The notes: generated from the letters alone by a model not told the origin. A stretch of DNA of 64,000 nt from Fibrobacter succinogenes (GCA_902791475.1 CADAWC010000006.1:1-64000); one strand, 5' to 3'. Counted from the first letter of the stretch, positions 23,877 to 32,584 are shown. Numbers and translations are program-made.

Positions 23877-23987
23877 ACATTGCTCGTGAGTTCTGTCGCA
23901 GCTGAGGCTGCGATTCGGGAATGAAAGGTATGAGAGTTCTCACAGCAATGTAAAAATCCGCCGGAGATTTCTCCGACGGATTTTTTT
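23877..23987 (+). ncRNA. Candidate structured RNA with terminator
   Basis: ACATTGCT-C-GTGAG (23877-23890) pairs with CTCAC-AGCAATGT (23939-23951), a 13-bp helix with one bulge. Inside lies a 7-bp hairpin TCGCAGC-TGAG-GCTGCGA (23896-23913). A terminator hairpin (AAAATCCGCCGGAG / CTCCGACGGATTTT plus T7, 23952-23987) follows at once. Nested, perfectly paired helices before a terminator in a non-coding gap are good evidence for a small structured RNA or a leader. Strand is ambiguous because the terminator works both ways. No known class recognised. Confidence 0.5.
23952..23987 (+). terminator. Bidirectional intrinsic terminator
   Basis: AAAATCCGCCGGAG pairs with CTCCGACGGATTTTTTT around ATTT, with an A run on the 5' side. 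It can end both the candidate RNA and the minus-strand gene 24039-24887. Confidence 0.85.
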
Positions 23988-23997
23988 GTCCCAATTT

Positions 23998-24030
23998 GTC
24001 ATCCTCGAAGCGAAGCGTCGGGGATCCATT
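23998..24030. repeat. GTCATCCTCGAAGCGAAGC...GGATCC repeat
   Basis: A short copy of the dispersed family with the GTCATCCT start and GGGGATCCATT end, located between the terminator and the exported-protein gene. Confidence 0.6.
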
Positions 24031-24038
24031 ATTTTTCT

Positions 24039-24887
24039 TTAGCGCTTGATTATAAAAATGTGCTTGTTCTTGGCGGGGCGGCCGAGCAGGTCGAAGTCCT
24101 TTGATTTTGCCGGATTCAATTTGGGGCGACGTTTGCCAGATATAATGGCTGTGGAGTATTTTTCACTAGGGACGAAGAATATTATGAGTGTATTTCTGTA
24201 GCCTCCGTGAATTTTTTTGGTGGCGGTAAGCGTGTCGCCTCTCATTTCGTATTCGTAAGTGGTGCGAATTTCTTTTTGGGGGTAATCGTCGTATTCGTAA
24301 CACTTGCTTTCGTTTGCTGAATCACGAACGATATAGGCCTTTATTCCTGATTCGGTTGTGTATAAAGTATCGTTTCGGATGTAAACTCTGTGTTCGTAGG
24401 TATTTAGACCATCGGGGCTTTTATTTCCTGATGAATCGAGATATGAAACAACGTAAAAGACGGAGTCTTTTGTTTCGTAAATCAGGTATTCAGTGATTGG
24501 TGGATTACCTTTGCCTTGTTGGCGGACTCTTTTGAAATCGCCCTCTTGTGTAATGGTGGTCTTGACTCCATAGGCTTCAAGAGTTAACTCTTCTGGACTT
24601 AGGACTTTGATTTCCCAATTGTCGGAGCCGTGTTCTTTGGTGTAGGTCTTGGCACTGTCAACATGAGTGCCTGTGTAGTAATACTTATTGTTGTCGAACT
24701 CTGTGCTATGGCGAGTTTCCGCATAATGGAGGTAAATGCTATCTACAAAAAAATTTTTGTAAATCGCTATTGTAGGCTCACTAGATGTTGGGTATTCTTT
24801 GGAGAAAATGTCAAAGGTGGAGCGGAGGCAATCGATAGCGAATGCGTTCAATGCTCCCAAAGTAATGATAAGGATAAATTTTTTCAT
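24039..24887 (-). CDS. Exported protein with C-terminal sorting-like tail
   Basis: A 282-residue protein with a signal peptide (MKKFILIITLGALNAFA-ID). The mature domain is rich in Tyr and Thr with repeating beta hairpins (EYLIYETKDSVFYVVSYLD, VYIRNDTLYTTESGIKAYIV) reminiscent of tandem strands in a secreted beta-solenoid. The C terminus, FDLLGRPAKNKHIFIIKR, resembles the type IX secretion sorting tail used by Fibrobacter (FDLLGR...GIF.IK..). Cell-surface location is likely. No enzymatic motif seen. Confidence 0.65.
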   Translation of the reverse strand: MKKFILIITLGALNAFAIDCLRSTFDIFSKEYPTSSEPTIAIYKNFFVDSIYLHYAETRHSTEFDNNKYYYTGTHVDSAKTYTKEHGSDNWEIKVLSPEELTLEAYGVKTTITQEGDFKRVRQQGKGNPPITEYLIYETKDSVFYVVSYLDSSGNKSPDGLNTYEHRVYIRNDTLYTTESGIKAYIVRDSANESKCYEYDDYPQKEIRTTYEYEMRGDTLTATKKIHGGYRNTLIIFFVPSEKYSTAIISGKRRPKLNPAKSKDFDLLGRPAKNKHIFIIKR

Positions 24888-24969
24888 ATAGAAGAATATA
24901 CAAAAATCTTATTTGCATAAATAAAATAAGGCGACCGAAGCCGCCTTTTGAATGTGATGTAATGTGTTC

Positions 24970-25001
24970 CTAATCCCTGAAACCTATTACCTAACCCCTA
25001 G
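24970..25001. repeat. ACCTAAAACCT-type low-complexity repeat
   Basis: CTAATCCCTGAAACCTATTACCTAACCCCTAG: short degenerate units (A)CCT(A/G)AAACCT as at 32585-32702 and, inside the HrpA frame, 35307-35341. It overlaps the last codons of sufD. Confidence 0.45.
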
Positions 25002-26057
25002 TTCCGCCATCAGTCGCTTTTTCGCGGGGCTGTCCGGGAGCGGGAGGAATGTCTCTTGTGCGAACGAGCGCATGAGCATTTCCTGGGCGGCCTTTTTCGG
25101 GATGCCGCGGCTCACGAGGTAGAACATCTGTTCTGCATCCAGTTCGCCGACGGTGTTGCCGTGCGTGCATTCCACGTCATCGTGATAAATCTTGAGGACG
25201 GGCTTCACGGAGACGCTAGCATCTTCGCTCATGAGAATGGTATTCACGAGCTGGCTCGAGTTGACGCCTGTGCAGTCGTAACCGACGATAACGCTTCCGT
25301 CGTAGCTCACGCGTGCAGAACCCGAAAGCAGGTTGCGGGCAAGCTGGGTGCTCGTGGTGCGCGGGGCTTCGTGGTAGATGGTGAGGCGGCTGTGCTGCGA
25401 GGCTTCGCCATCGAGAACGTGGAGGCTGCGGTAATCGAAGTTCGCGCCTTCACCTTTGAGGTGGCATTCGATGCTCACGCGGCCAATTGCCGTATCCTTG
25501 CAGATGCTAGAGAATCGGACGGTGGAGCCTGCGGCTTCGTGAATGTTGAAATGCCTAAAGCGGAGCGGCAAATCGCAAGCCGGATTTGCAAAGAAGATTT
25601 CCACGTCTGCATTTTCGCCAACGTTGATGTCAAAGCGCTCGGCGGCAATGTCGTGGGTGACCTTGTTGTCGAGAATTTCGAGGCTCACCTTGGCGCCTTT
25701 GCCGATGTCGAGGACGGTGTGGCCAAAGTCGTTGTTGCACTTGAGCATGGCCATTTCGGCGGCGCCTGCCACGATTTCGCGAATCATGGGGCGGGCGTTG
25801 TTTGCAATCGGGAGGAGGGCGGCAAAGTCGGTCTCTTGGTTGGCCGGGGCGGCTGTTGTTGCCGTGGCTGCCGTGGGGGCTGCCGGAGATGTTGCGGGGG
25901 ATGCTGCAAAATTCGTGCCCATAAATTCCGGAGTCGGGATTTTGGCGACCGGGAAGAACGACCAAAGTTCGTTATTGCGCTTGGGCATGCCGAGTTCGCG
26001 GAGACGTGCAATTGCCTGTTCCGCGGTGGGCAAGTTCTGTATAAATTCAGCGTTCAT
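24987..26057 (-). CDS. sufD: Fe-S cluster assembly protein SufD
   Basis: A 356-residue SufB/SufD-family scaffold that works with SufC ATPase and SufB to build and deliver iron-sulfur clusters. The C-terminal right-handed beta-helix is visible (LKIYHDDVECTHGNTVGELD, FYLVSRGIPKKAAQEMLMRS, the SufBD signature). The N terminus carries an Ala/Thr/Pro-rich insertion (about residues 50-75, SPATSPAAPTAATATTAAP) not usual in the family, probably a flexible linker. The ATG at 26057 is 15 nt after sufC. sufB, sufS and sufE are not in the window. Confidence 0.9.
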   Translation of the reverse strand: MNAEFIQNLPTAEQAIARLRELGMPKRNNELWSFFPVAKIPTPEFMGTNFAASPATSPAAPTAATATTAAPANQETDFAALLPIANNARPMIREIVAGAAEMAMLKCNNDFGHTVLDIGKGAKVSLEILDNKVTHDIAAERFDINVGENADVEIFFANPACDLPLRFRHFNIHEAAGSTVRFSSICKDTAIGRVSIECHLKGEGANFDYRSLHVLDGEASQHSRLTIYHEAPRTTSTQLARNLLSGSARVSYDGSVIVGYDCTGVNSSQLVNTILMSEDASVSVKPVLKIYHDDVECTHGNTVGELDAEQMFYLVSRGIPKKAAQEMLMRSFAQETFLPLPDSPAKKRLMAELGVR

Positions 26058-26072
26058 TATGCGTCCTCGACT

Positions 26073-26822
26073 TTACTTGGCTTCTTCAATCCAGTCGTAG
26101 CCTTGATCTTCGAGCTTGAGGGCAAGTTCTGGGCCACCGCTCAAGATGATTTTGCCGTGACGGAGCACGTGAACGTAAGTGGGCTTGATGTAGTCCAAAA
26201 GACGCTGGTAATGCGTCACGAGAATCACAGCCTTTTCTGGCGACATGATGTGATTGATGCCGTTTGCCACGATGCGGAGGGCGTCAATGTCGAGGCCGGA
26301 GTCCGTTTCGTCGAGAAAGCTTACCTTCGGGTCGAGAATAGCCATCTGGAGGATTTCGTTACGCTTCTTTTCGCCACCGCTCATGCCGTCGTTCACGCCG
26401 CGTTCACGATAGCGTTCGTCCATTTCGAGCAAGTTCATCTTTTCTTCGCAGAGTTTTTTGAAATCTTCGTCGCTCATTTCGGGCTGGCCGAGGAACGCGC
26501 GCTTGCTGTTGAGCGCCATCTTCAAGAATTCCACGTTGTTCACGCCCGGAATTTCGGTCGGGTACTGCGTGCTGATAAAGAGGCCGGAGTTGGCGCGTTC
26601 GTTGATTTCCATTTCGAGCAAGTTCTTGCCGTTGAGTTCTACGGAACCGCCATCGACATGGTAAGCGGGGTGACCTGCAATCACTTTGGAGAGCGTGCTT
26701 TTGCCGGAGCCATTCGGGCCCATGATGGCGTGGACTTCTCCCGGCTTGACCTCCAGATTGATCCCTTTCAGGATTTGGGTGCCGTCTTCGATACTTGCTT
26801 TAAGGTTCTTGATGGATAACAT
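26073..26822 (-). CDS. sufC: Fe-S cluster assembly ATPase SufC
   Basis: ABC-type ATPase of the SUF system, 249 residues. Walker A GPNGSGKSTLSKVIAG, signature MSGGEKKRNEILQMA, Walker B VSFLDETDSGLD (the SufC DETDSGLD form) and the H-loop VTHYQ are all visible. It would bind SufB and SufD. Located immediately downstream of dnaG (31-nt gap) and upstream of sufD, all on the minus strand, so the three may share a transcript. Confidence 0.96.
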   Translation of the reverse strand: MLSIKNLKASIEDGTQILKGINLEVKPGEVHAIMGPNGSGKSTLSKVIAGHPAYHVDGGSVELNGKNLLEMEINERANSGLFISTQYPTEIPGVNNVEFLKMALNSKRAFLGQPEMSDEDFKKLCEEKMNLLEMDERYRERGVNDGMSGGEKKRNEILQMAILDPKVSFLDETDSGLDIDALRIVANGINHIMSPEKAVILVTHYQRLLDYIKPTYVHVLRHGKIILSGGPELALKLEDQGYDWIEEAK

Positions 26823-26853
26823 ATTTCCTCTTTAATTTTAAAATCTTGTGGGC

Positions 26854-29025
26854 TTAGCCGAAATCGTCCATGGCTCCAAAGTCATCGTCGGGAACATAGG
26901 GCTCGTCTTCGTTTGGGTCGTACGGTGCTTCTTCGGGAGGTTCGCTCGATGCGAATTGCTCATCGCTTTCGAATGGAGGCGGGGCTTCCATCTCCGGGGG
27001 CATTTCGTTTGGTTGCACCGGGGGCTGCGCGGGTTGAGCAGTGAACTGCGGCGAACTTGGCTGTGCTGCGGTCGTGGCTTGCGGAATTGCAAACTGCGCG
27101 TTGTTGAACTGCGCGGTAGTGGATTGCGCGGCGCCCGATGACAAATCGTTAATTGATGTGTAAAGCTCGATGAGCGGTGTTTTGCTCTGGATAATCTGCT
27201 CGGCGAAAACGTCCGGCGTAATGGCCGAAATCTTGCGCTTCTTGGAAATCGTTTGGATGCCCTGCGTGAACTTGTTCAACTGCATACGGAGACGCATGCC
27301 CGCTTCGGAATCAAGCGGAATGAGTTTTTTATAGCGGTCACACAGATTAAGGGTGAGCACGGCAAGCGTGTCGTAAAATTCCAAAATTTCGTTCGGCGTT
27401 TTCCACGTTTCGTCGGGGAGCTGTTCCAAGAAAAGCTGCAACTGCGGCGAAAGCGATTCGTACAAGGTTCTCGGCGAGAACGCACCCGTTTCGGCGTACT
27501 GCGCGAGAATCGACTGGATAAATTCATCGATGAGCGGAGAATCAAAAATTTGGATTCCGCTGGCGGCAAAGTCCATGTCGAAATATTCTGCGGCACGGTC
27601 GAGAAGGGTGGGGTTGCGGTAAAGAAGGTTTGCAAAACGCACTTCAATCGGCGACAACAGTTCCCACGGGACGCTTACTTGCGGTGCTGCGGGCTGTTCG
27701 GCAGTGGGCGTTTTTTCGCGTTTCGGGTGTGCCACCTTGATGCCTGCGAGCGAGCGCGTTGTGCTGTAACGCTCGGAAACGAGCTTTAAATACTGGTTGC
27801 GAAGCTCCGGATTCTCGATGCTCTTGATAAGCGTCTTTGCTTGCGTGATGAATGCGGCTCGGTCTTCGGGACTGTTGTTCGGCATGGTTCGCCCAAGATA
27901 GCTGAGCCAGTCTTCGGCGGTGCGGAGCGCTCTTCTGAAGGCGTCCGGACCTTGCTCGTTTACGAAGTTGTCCGGGTCAATCTTGGTGCCGTCCGGTCGC
28001 GAGAGTGCAAAAACTTTTGGCGAAAGGCCCTTGGGGAGCACAATTTCGAGACTGCGGCGCGTGGCATTTTGCCCGGCGGCATCTCCGTCAAAAACAAGGT
28101 AAGCCGTTTTCGCATAGCGGGCGAGAATGCTGGCGTGATTCTCGGTAAGTGCCGTACCCGAGGCGGCCACGACGTTCTGCACACCGCTTTGGTAAAGGCT
28201 GATGAGGTCAAAATATCCTTCGACGATAATGACCGCATTTTCCTTCATGATGGCGTTTCGGCTGTGGTTCAGCCCGAAGAGAATATCGCGCTTGCTGTAA
28301 AGGGCGGTTTCTGGGCTGTTCATGTACTTGGCTAGCTTTATTCCGTTGTGCGATGCGGGGTCGCTCAAGTCTCGACCGCCAAAGGCGACAACGACTCCCG
28401 AGAGATTCTGGATGGCAATCATTAAGCGATCGCGGAACTTGTCTGCGATACCGCCATTTTCTTTTTCGACGGCAAGCCCTGCCTTGACGCAGTCACGCGG
28501 CGAAAACCCGTTGCGGGCGGCGTAGCCGATTAAGCCTTCTCGCCCTGTCGGGGCGTAGCCGATGTGGAACTGTTTGCGCGTCTCGGGCGAAACATGACGC
28601 TTGTTCAGATACTCTAAAGCTTTGGGACTTAACGTGAGCTGTTGCTCGAACCATTCGCAGGCAAGCTCGTTCAGCTTGCGGACCATCGTGCGTTCTTCGA
28701 GCACTTCGGTATTGACGTTGTTGCCGAGGTTCGGAAGTGCAAAACCCACAAAGTTTGCAACCCATTCTACAGCGCCCTTGAAGTCGAGTCTTTCGTGTTC
28801 TTGGATGAACTTGAAAACATCGCCACCCGCACCGCATGCAAAGCACTTGTAAATGCCCAGCGTGGAATTTACCGACATGGACGGGGAGTGGTCATCGTGG
28901 AATGGGCACACGCCGACGTATTTGTTGACCCCGCTTTTTTTGAGCGGCAAGAACTGCTGAATGACCAGTGCGATATCCGCCTGGTTCTTGAGTTCTTGGA
29001 TGATTTCGTCGGAGTAGAAAGGCAT
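26854..29025 (-). CDS. dnaG: DNA primase DnaG
   Basis: Makes RNA primers for the replisome with DnaB helicase. The N-terminal zinc-binding domain (CPFHDDHSPS...CFACG, CHC2 type), the RNA polymerase core, and the TOPRIM segment (VIIVEGYFDLISLYQSGV, FDGDAAG) are visible. The helicase-binding C-terminal domain is followed by a long low-complexity tail (Ala, Gln, Pro and acidic residues, about residues 640-723) that is longer than usual for the 600-residue enzyme. The tail may be a disordered interaction arm. Start at 29025, upstream gap AT-rich. Confidence 0.95.
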   Translation of the reverse strand: MPFYSDEIIQELKNQADIALVIQQFLPLKKSGVNKYVGVCPFHDDHSPSMSVNSTLGIYKCFACGAGGDVFKFIQEHERLDFKGAVEWVANFVGFALPNLGNNVNTEVLEERTMVRKLNELACEWFEQQLTLSPKALEYLNKRHVSPETRKQFHIGYAPTGREGLIGYAARNGFSPRDCVKAGLAVEKENGGIADKFRDRLMIAIQNLSGVVVAFGGRDLSDPASHNGIKLAKYMNSPETALYSKRDILFGLNHSRNAIMKENAVIIVEGYFDLISLYQSGVQNVVAASGTALTENHASILARYAKTAYLVFDGDAAGQNATRRSLEIVLPKGLSPKVFALSRPDGTKIDPDNFVNEQGPDAFRRALRTAEDWLSYLGRTMPNNSPEDRAAFITQAKTLIKSIENPELRNQYLKLVSERYSTTRSLAGIKVAHPKREKTPTAEQPAAPQVSVPWELLSPIEVRFANLLYRNPTLLDRAAEYFDMDFAASGIQIFDSPLIDEFIQSILAQYAETGAFSPRTLYESLSPQLQLFLEQLPDETWKTPNEILEFYDTLAVLTLNLCDRYKKLIPLDSEAGMRLRMQLNKFTQGIQTISKKRKISAITPDVFAEQIIQSKTPLIELYTSINDLSSGAAQSTTAQFNNAQFAIPQATTAAQPSSPQFTAQPAQPPVQPNEMPPEMEAPPPFESDEQFASSEPPEEAPYDPNEDEPYVPDDDFGAMDDFG

Positions 29026-29322
29026 GCGCCAAATGTAGAAATTTTTGGGGCGCGGAAACGTCGCTACATGCCTTTGGTGCGCTTTGCTTTGGTTTTGAAA
29101 TCGCTTGCTGATGTGGAAATTTTCTTATTATATTGCCATTTATAGTTTTTGTCTATTAAGATTTTATTTAAGTAAATTTAATTTGTACTTAAATAATAGT
29201 TCTAGTTGATTGTTGTTGGCTAATAGGAAAATTGTTTGGTATTCTTGTTGGACTTATTGCTTATCTCAGTGGCAATTGTAAAATTTCATTTTAAGTCGAA
29301 AAATTAGTGAAATATTTTTTCC
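29026..29322. other. AT-rich divergent gap without gene
   Basis: Between divergent dnaG and the second Rpn-type gene. Very AT-rich with several short TTTAAGTA-like repeats, no supported ORF. Promoters for both directions must lie here or in 29323-29406. Confidence 0.4.
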
Positions 29323-29342
29323 AAAAAAGCGTGTTAATGTAA
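29323..29342 (+). promoter_or_regulatory. 20-nt motif shared with the other Rpn-type gene
   Basis: AAAAAAGCGTGTTAATGTAA, one base different from 19963-19982. A short ACCCGA-CATTAT-TCGGGT hairpin follows at about 29371-29388, just before the start codon region. Confidence 0.5.
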
Positions 29343-29406
29343 TGGACAGGGAGCGGTTTTCTGTCTATGAACCCGACATTATCGGGTGTTTTAACACTGG
29401 AAAAAT

Positions 29407-30363
29407 ATGGGAAATAATATTGAGACCGAAACAAAAAATGGCCATGGTGAAATGATTAGCGAGGCCAAAACTTTCGAAGAATTCAAGGGCGCGGGTGTAT
29501 TCGCGGACCTTCTTCTCGACAGAACTTTTAAGAAAGCCTTCAATCCTGACTCGCAGAACAAAGTATGTTTGATTGCGCTTTTGAACGCCGTACTTGAAGG
29601 CGAAATCGCGTCGCCGATTGTCGATGTGCAGTCCCGCGACAAGGAATATAACGATGGCTCGAATGAAAATCGGACTTCTGTATTTGACTTACATTGCATT
29701 GATTCGGAACGGCGGCGGTTCATCATCGAGGTGCAGATTCTTTTTCAGGAAAATATTGTCAATCGTGCGATTTATTACGCCTCGCAGACGATTATCGCGC
29801 AAGGCGAACGCGGACAAAAGTACAATTACGAATTGAGCCCTGTCGTTACGGTTGTGTTCATGGAATTCAATGTGTTTGCCGATGACCGCTACATCCGTCG
29901 GGCAAAGCTTCGCGAAATCAATGGATCTTGCATCAGCGATGCTCTCAATTTTGCATTTGTGGAACTGCCGAAGTTCAACAAGCCTTTGGACGAGCTGGAA
30001 ACGACGCTCGACAAGGGGCTTTACGCTCTCAAGAATATGAAGAATATGACGCAGATGCCTAAGCAGTATGTGAACACGGTGTTCGAACTCTTGTTTTCGA
30101 CGGCAAAATTGGCTAAATTATCGAAAGAGGAACAGAAGATGATTGACGAAGCACAGAAAGCCAAGTGGGACAATTACGCCATTCATAAAGCGGCTGTTGA
30201 TAGCGGCTTGCAGCAAGGTCTTGAACAGGGTCGCAATCAAAGAAATTGCGAAATTGCGAAGAAAATGCTGTTGAAAAACAAGCCCATCGAAGAAATTACG
30301 GAGTTCACAGAGCTTTCTGAAGCTGATGTTTTGGCAATTAAGGCCACTCTCGGCCAATCATAA
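29407..30363 (+). CDS. PD-(D/E)XK nuclease family transposase (Rpn-like), second copy
   Basis: A 318-residue paralogue of 20029-21066. Core: AGVFADLLLDRTFKKAFNPD, LIALLNAVLEGEIASPIVD, catalytic VFDLHCIDSERRRFIIEVQ (Asp and ExQ), then AIYYASQTIIAQGE. The C-terminal tail has a glycine-spaced helix GLQQGLEQGRN and the repeat-type end IEEITEFTELSEADVLAIK common to this family. The N terminus lacks the 60-residue extension of the paralogue. It is followed by a terminator. These proteins are thought to promote recombination or act as nucleases; the in vivo role here is inference. Confidence 0.88.
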   Translation: MGNNIETETKNGHGEMISEAKTFEEFKGAGVFADLLLDRTFKKAFNPDSQNKVCLIALLNAVLEGEIASPIVDVQSRDKEYNDGSNENRTSVFDLHCIDSERRRFIIEVQILFQENIVNRAIYYASQTIIAQGERGQKYNYELSPVVTVVFMEFNVFADDRYIRRAKLREINGSCISDALNFAFVELPKFNKPLDELETTLDKGLYALKNMKNMTQMPKQYVNTVFELLFSTAKLAKLSKEEQKMIDEAQKAKWDNYAIHKAAVDSGLQQGLEQGRNQRNCEIAKKMLLKNKPIEEITEFTELSEADVLAIKATLGQS

Positions 30364-30390
30364 ATGACAATGTTTTTCGTTTATTGAATG

Positions 30391-30416
30391 AGTCCGGCAT
30401 TTTCGCCGGACTTTTT
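30391..30416 (+). terminator. Intrinsic terminator after the Rpn-type gene
   Basis: GTCCGGC (30392-30398), loop ATTTTC, GCCGGAC, then TTTTT. It lies between this gene and the convergent MATE gene. Confidence 0.85.
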
Positions 30417-30421
30417 GCTTT

Positions 30422-31756
30422 CTAAACCACCGCTTTGCTTTTCCAGCGGCCGCTCTTCCAGCGCCAAATGTTGGCAAACGAGCGGTAGAATTCGTCGGCG
30501 GCCATGCCTAGCCAAAGGCCGGGGAGCCCAAGTCCAACGACAAATGCGAGGATAAGCGAGGTTGCAAGGCCGAGCGTCCACATCATGCCGCTACCCACGA
30601 GTGCCGGGAATTTGGAATCGCCTGCGGCACGGAGCGATGTGGTGACGATAAAGTTTACGGCTTTGAAGGGTTGCACGGCGACGTCGCACCAGAGGCAGAT
30701 CTTGCCGAGGCGGAGGACTTCGGGGTTGTCGGTGTAGAGCCTGAGCAGGTGTTCGCCGAGGAGCGCGACCGCGACGGATAGCAAGAATCCGCTGGTGATG
30801 CCCACGGCGAGGGTTTGGTGCACGCGGCGGTTTGCTTTGACGTAGTCATGTGCACCGACGAGGTGCGCCACGAGAATCTGGTTTCCGCTGCCGAGGCCAA
30901 CTCCGAGAATGACGGAGAGCGCCGCGAAGTTCCCCGCGAACACGCGGGCGGTCATTGCGGTTGTGCCGATGTAAACGACCATTGCGGTGATGAACACCTG
31001 GAAAAGTTGGAAACTGATGGGTTCTGCGGCGGCGGGGAGTCCGATGCGAATCCAGTCGGGCAAAAGAACGCGTGTACGTTTCCAGTCGCGAATTTTGCTG
31101 TGGTGGTGCACTTTGAACTTGAGCACAAGCCAAAGGATTCCCGAAGAAATGAGCCAGGAAAGAGCAGTTGCGAGGGCGACACCGTGAACGCCCATTTTCG
31201 GGAGTCCAAAAAGTCCTTCGAGGAATACAACATTCAAGGCGGCGTTTGTGGCGATCGTGAGCGTGTTACCTACAAAGTTCCAAATGGTGAGTCCGTGCGT
31301 CGCGATGAGGGCGGTCAAAATGGTTTGCAGAGCGCGGAAGGCAAACCCGAACGAAACGACGCTCAAAAATTGCGTGGCGTATGCGGCGGGGGCTTCGGTG
31401 AGTCCCATCCATTGCGGAATGTTTCCGGATAGCGGATAGACAATAAGCGTGAGTGAAATGCCGAGCAGGACGCTCCCGAAGAGGACCATCGTTTGTGTGC
31501 TGCTTGCGTGGCTGTTCTGCTTTGCGCCGATGTACTGCGAGACGATGCTTGCGCCCGATTGCGAAAATGCGTGGAGCGCGGTGAAAAGAGCCCCGAGAAT
31601 CGGGAGCATGGCGCCGACGCCTGCGGCTGCGGTTTCGGAAGTGCGCGACAAGAACCAGCTGTCCATCATGGGCTGGATCATGCTCACGGCAAACGTGAGG
31701 ATTAGCGGCCACGAAAGGCTGATGAGCGAGCGGTCTTTGACATCTACCTGTTTCAT
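30422..31756 (-). CDS. MATE-family efflux transporter
   Basis: A 444-residue, twelve-helix inner-membrane antiporter of the MATE family (NorM/DinF-type), which exports cationic compounds using Na+ or H+. The N-terminal pattern SLISLSWPLILTFAVSMIQP and MMDSWFLS are characteristic; the centre and end keep the two-bundle organisation. Initiation at the ATG 31756 (MKQVDVKDRS). Substrate unknown. It appears to be monocistronic. Confidence 0.9.
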   Translation of the reverse strand: MKQVDVKDRSLISLSWPLILTFAVSMIQPMMDSWFLSRTSETAAAGVGAMLPILGALFTALHAFSQSGASIVSQYIGAKQNSHASSTQTMVLFGSVLLGISLTLIVYPLSGNIPQWMGLTEAPAAYATQFLSVVSFGFAFRALQTILTALIATHGLTIWNFVGNTLTIATNAALNVVFLEGLFGLPKMGVHGVALATALSWLISSGILWLVLKFKVHHHSKIRDWKRTRVLLPDWIRIGLPAAAEPISFQLFQVFITAMVVYIGTTAMTARVFAGNFAALSVILGVGLGSGNQILVAHLVGAHDYVKANRRVHQTLAVGITSGFLLSVAVALLGEHLLRLYTDNPEVLRLGKICLWCDVAVQPFKAVNFIVTTSLRAAGDSKFPALVGSGMMWTLGLATSLILAFVVGLGLPGLWLGMAADEFYRSFANIWRWKSGRWKSKAVV

Positions 31757-31860
31757 GTGTAAAAATCTAGAAACAACAAAAGCCCCGTCAAAGGGTCGTT
31801 TTTAATAAAATGTTTTCGACTGTATCCAGTGTTTTTTAGACGAGAGAATAAAATTCCTTT

Positions 31861-31890
31861 GTCATCCCGGACTTGTTCCGGGACGAGAGA
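31861..31890. repeat. GTCATCCCGG...CCGGGACGAG repeat
   Basis: GTCATCCCGGACTTGTTCCGGGACGAGAGA, a CCCGGA/TCCGGG hairpin. Same form as the copies at 3660, 35258 and 55359. It may serve as a terminator between two minus-strand genes. Confidence 0.65.
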
Positions 31891-31894
31891 GAAT

Positions 31895-32380
31895 TTATTT
31901 GTTTTCTAGAGCTGTCAAAAGTTTTTTCTTAGCATCGCGGCGGATGCCGGCTTCTTCGTAGCGGCGGATTTCGTCCTCTGTTTCGGGGATGACGGAAGGA
32001 ATCGGGGTTGGCTTTCCGTTATCATCAATCGCGACAAATGTCATATAGGCATGGCAGATGACTTCGGGTTTCCACGATACTTGCGGATGGACTCCCATGA
32101 CCTTGACGCCGACTTCCATGGAGGTGTTGAAGGCGCGGTTTACGGAAGCCTTGATGGTGAGGATGGTGCCGACTGTAGCTGGCTTGAAAAAACGTACGTT
32201 GTCAATCGAAACCGTTGTCACTCTGCATCTAGCGTGTGTGTAGGCGGCAATGCAGGCGGCCTTGTCGAGAAGCGATGTCAAGTGTCCGCCGAATACGTAA
32301 TTGTAGGCGTTGACGTCGGAAGGGTGAACGATGTCGCGGGTTTCGACTTGAGATTGCTTGACTGTCTTTGCGTTTTCCAT
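31895..32380 (-). CDS. Acyl-CoA thioesterase (hotdog fold, YciA-like)
   Basis: A 161-residue single-hotdog-domain enzyme that hydrolyses acyl-CoA. YNYVFGGHLTSLLDKAACIA carries the conserved catalytic Asp in a GG..LL.D.A pattern, and the strand DNVRFFKPATVGTILTIKAS is typical of the BFIT/BACH/YciA group. The C-terminal tail is charged. Start MENAKTVKQS at 32380. Physiological substrate unknown. Confidence 0.88.
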   Translation of the reverse strand: MENAKTVKQSQVETRDIVHPSDVNAYNYVFGGHLTSLLDKAACIAAYTHARCRVTTVSIDNVRFFKPATVGTILTIKASVNRAFNTSMEVGVKVMGVHPQVSWKPEVICHAYMTFVAIDDNGKPTPIPSVIPETEDEIRRYEEAGIRRDAKKKLLTALENK

Positions 32381-32441
32381 ATCCGAAAAATAAATATTGT
32401 TGTGGGCGTGTTGGGCGCTGAATTTCTATATTCAGGTTATT

Positions 32442-32582
32442 ATGGAAGAAAAAAAGACTTATAGAGAAGTAATGCCGGGAGAACTCCCGTGCGAGGTGCC
32501 GGAATGTGACGGCGTGATGGTCGTAGACCCCGATAACAGCTACAAACTCACCTGCGACAAATGCGGGCATATTAAGGAATAG
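32442..32582 (+). CDS. Small zinc-ribbon protein (46 aa)
   Basis: From the ATG at 32442: MEEKKTYREVMPGELPCEVP, then CDG, a hydrophobic strand, and TCDKCGHIKE. Two Cys pairs (CEVPEC and CDKC) form a mini zinc ribbon. The sequence upstream of 32442 is non-coding in composition, so the longer frame is not used. It may be a regulatory or structural accessory protein. No recognised family. Confidence 0.6.
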   Translation: MEEKKTYREVMPGELPCEVPECDGVMVVDPDNSYKLTCDKCGHIKE

Positions 32583-32584
32583 GA

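Noticed and set aside
23713-23994. 93-codon minus-strand frame in the gap after the small membrane gene
   Set aside because: It crosses two terminator hairpins and the candidate RNA stem, and its sequence has no signal or family pattern.
25056-26819. 587-codon plus-strand frame antisense to sufD and sufC
   Set aside because: Shadow of two strongly supported genes; His/Phe/Cys-rich translation without motifs.
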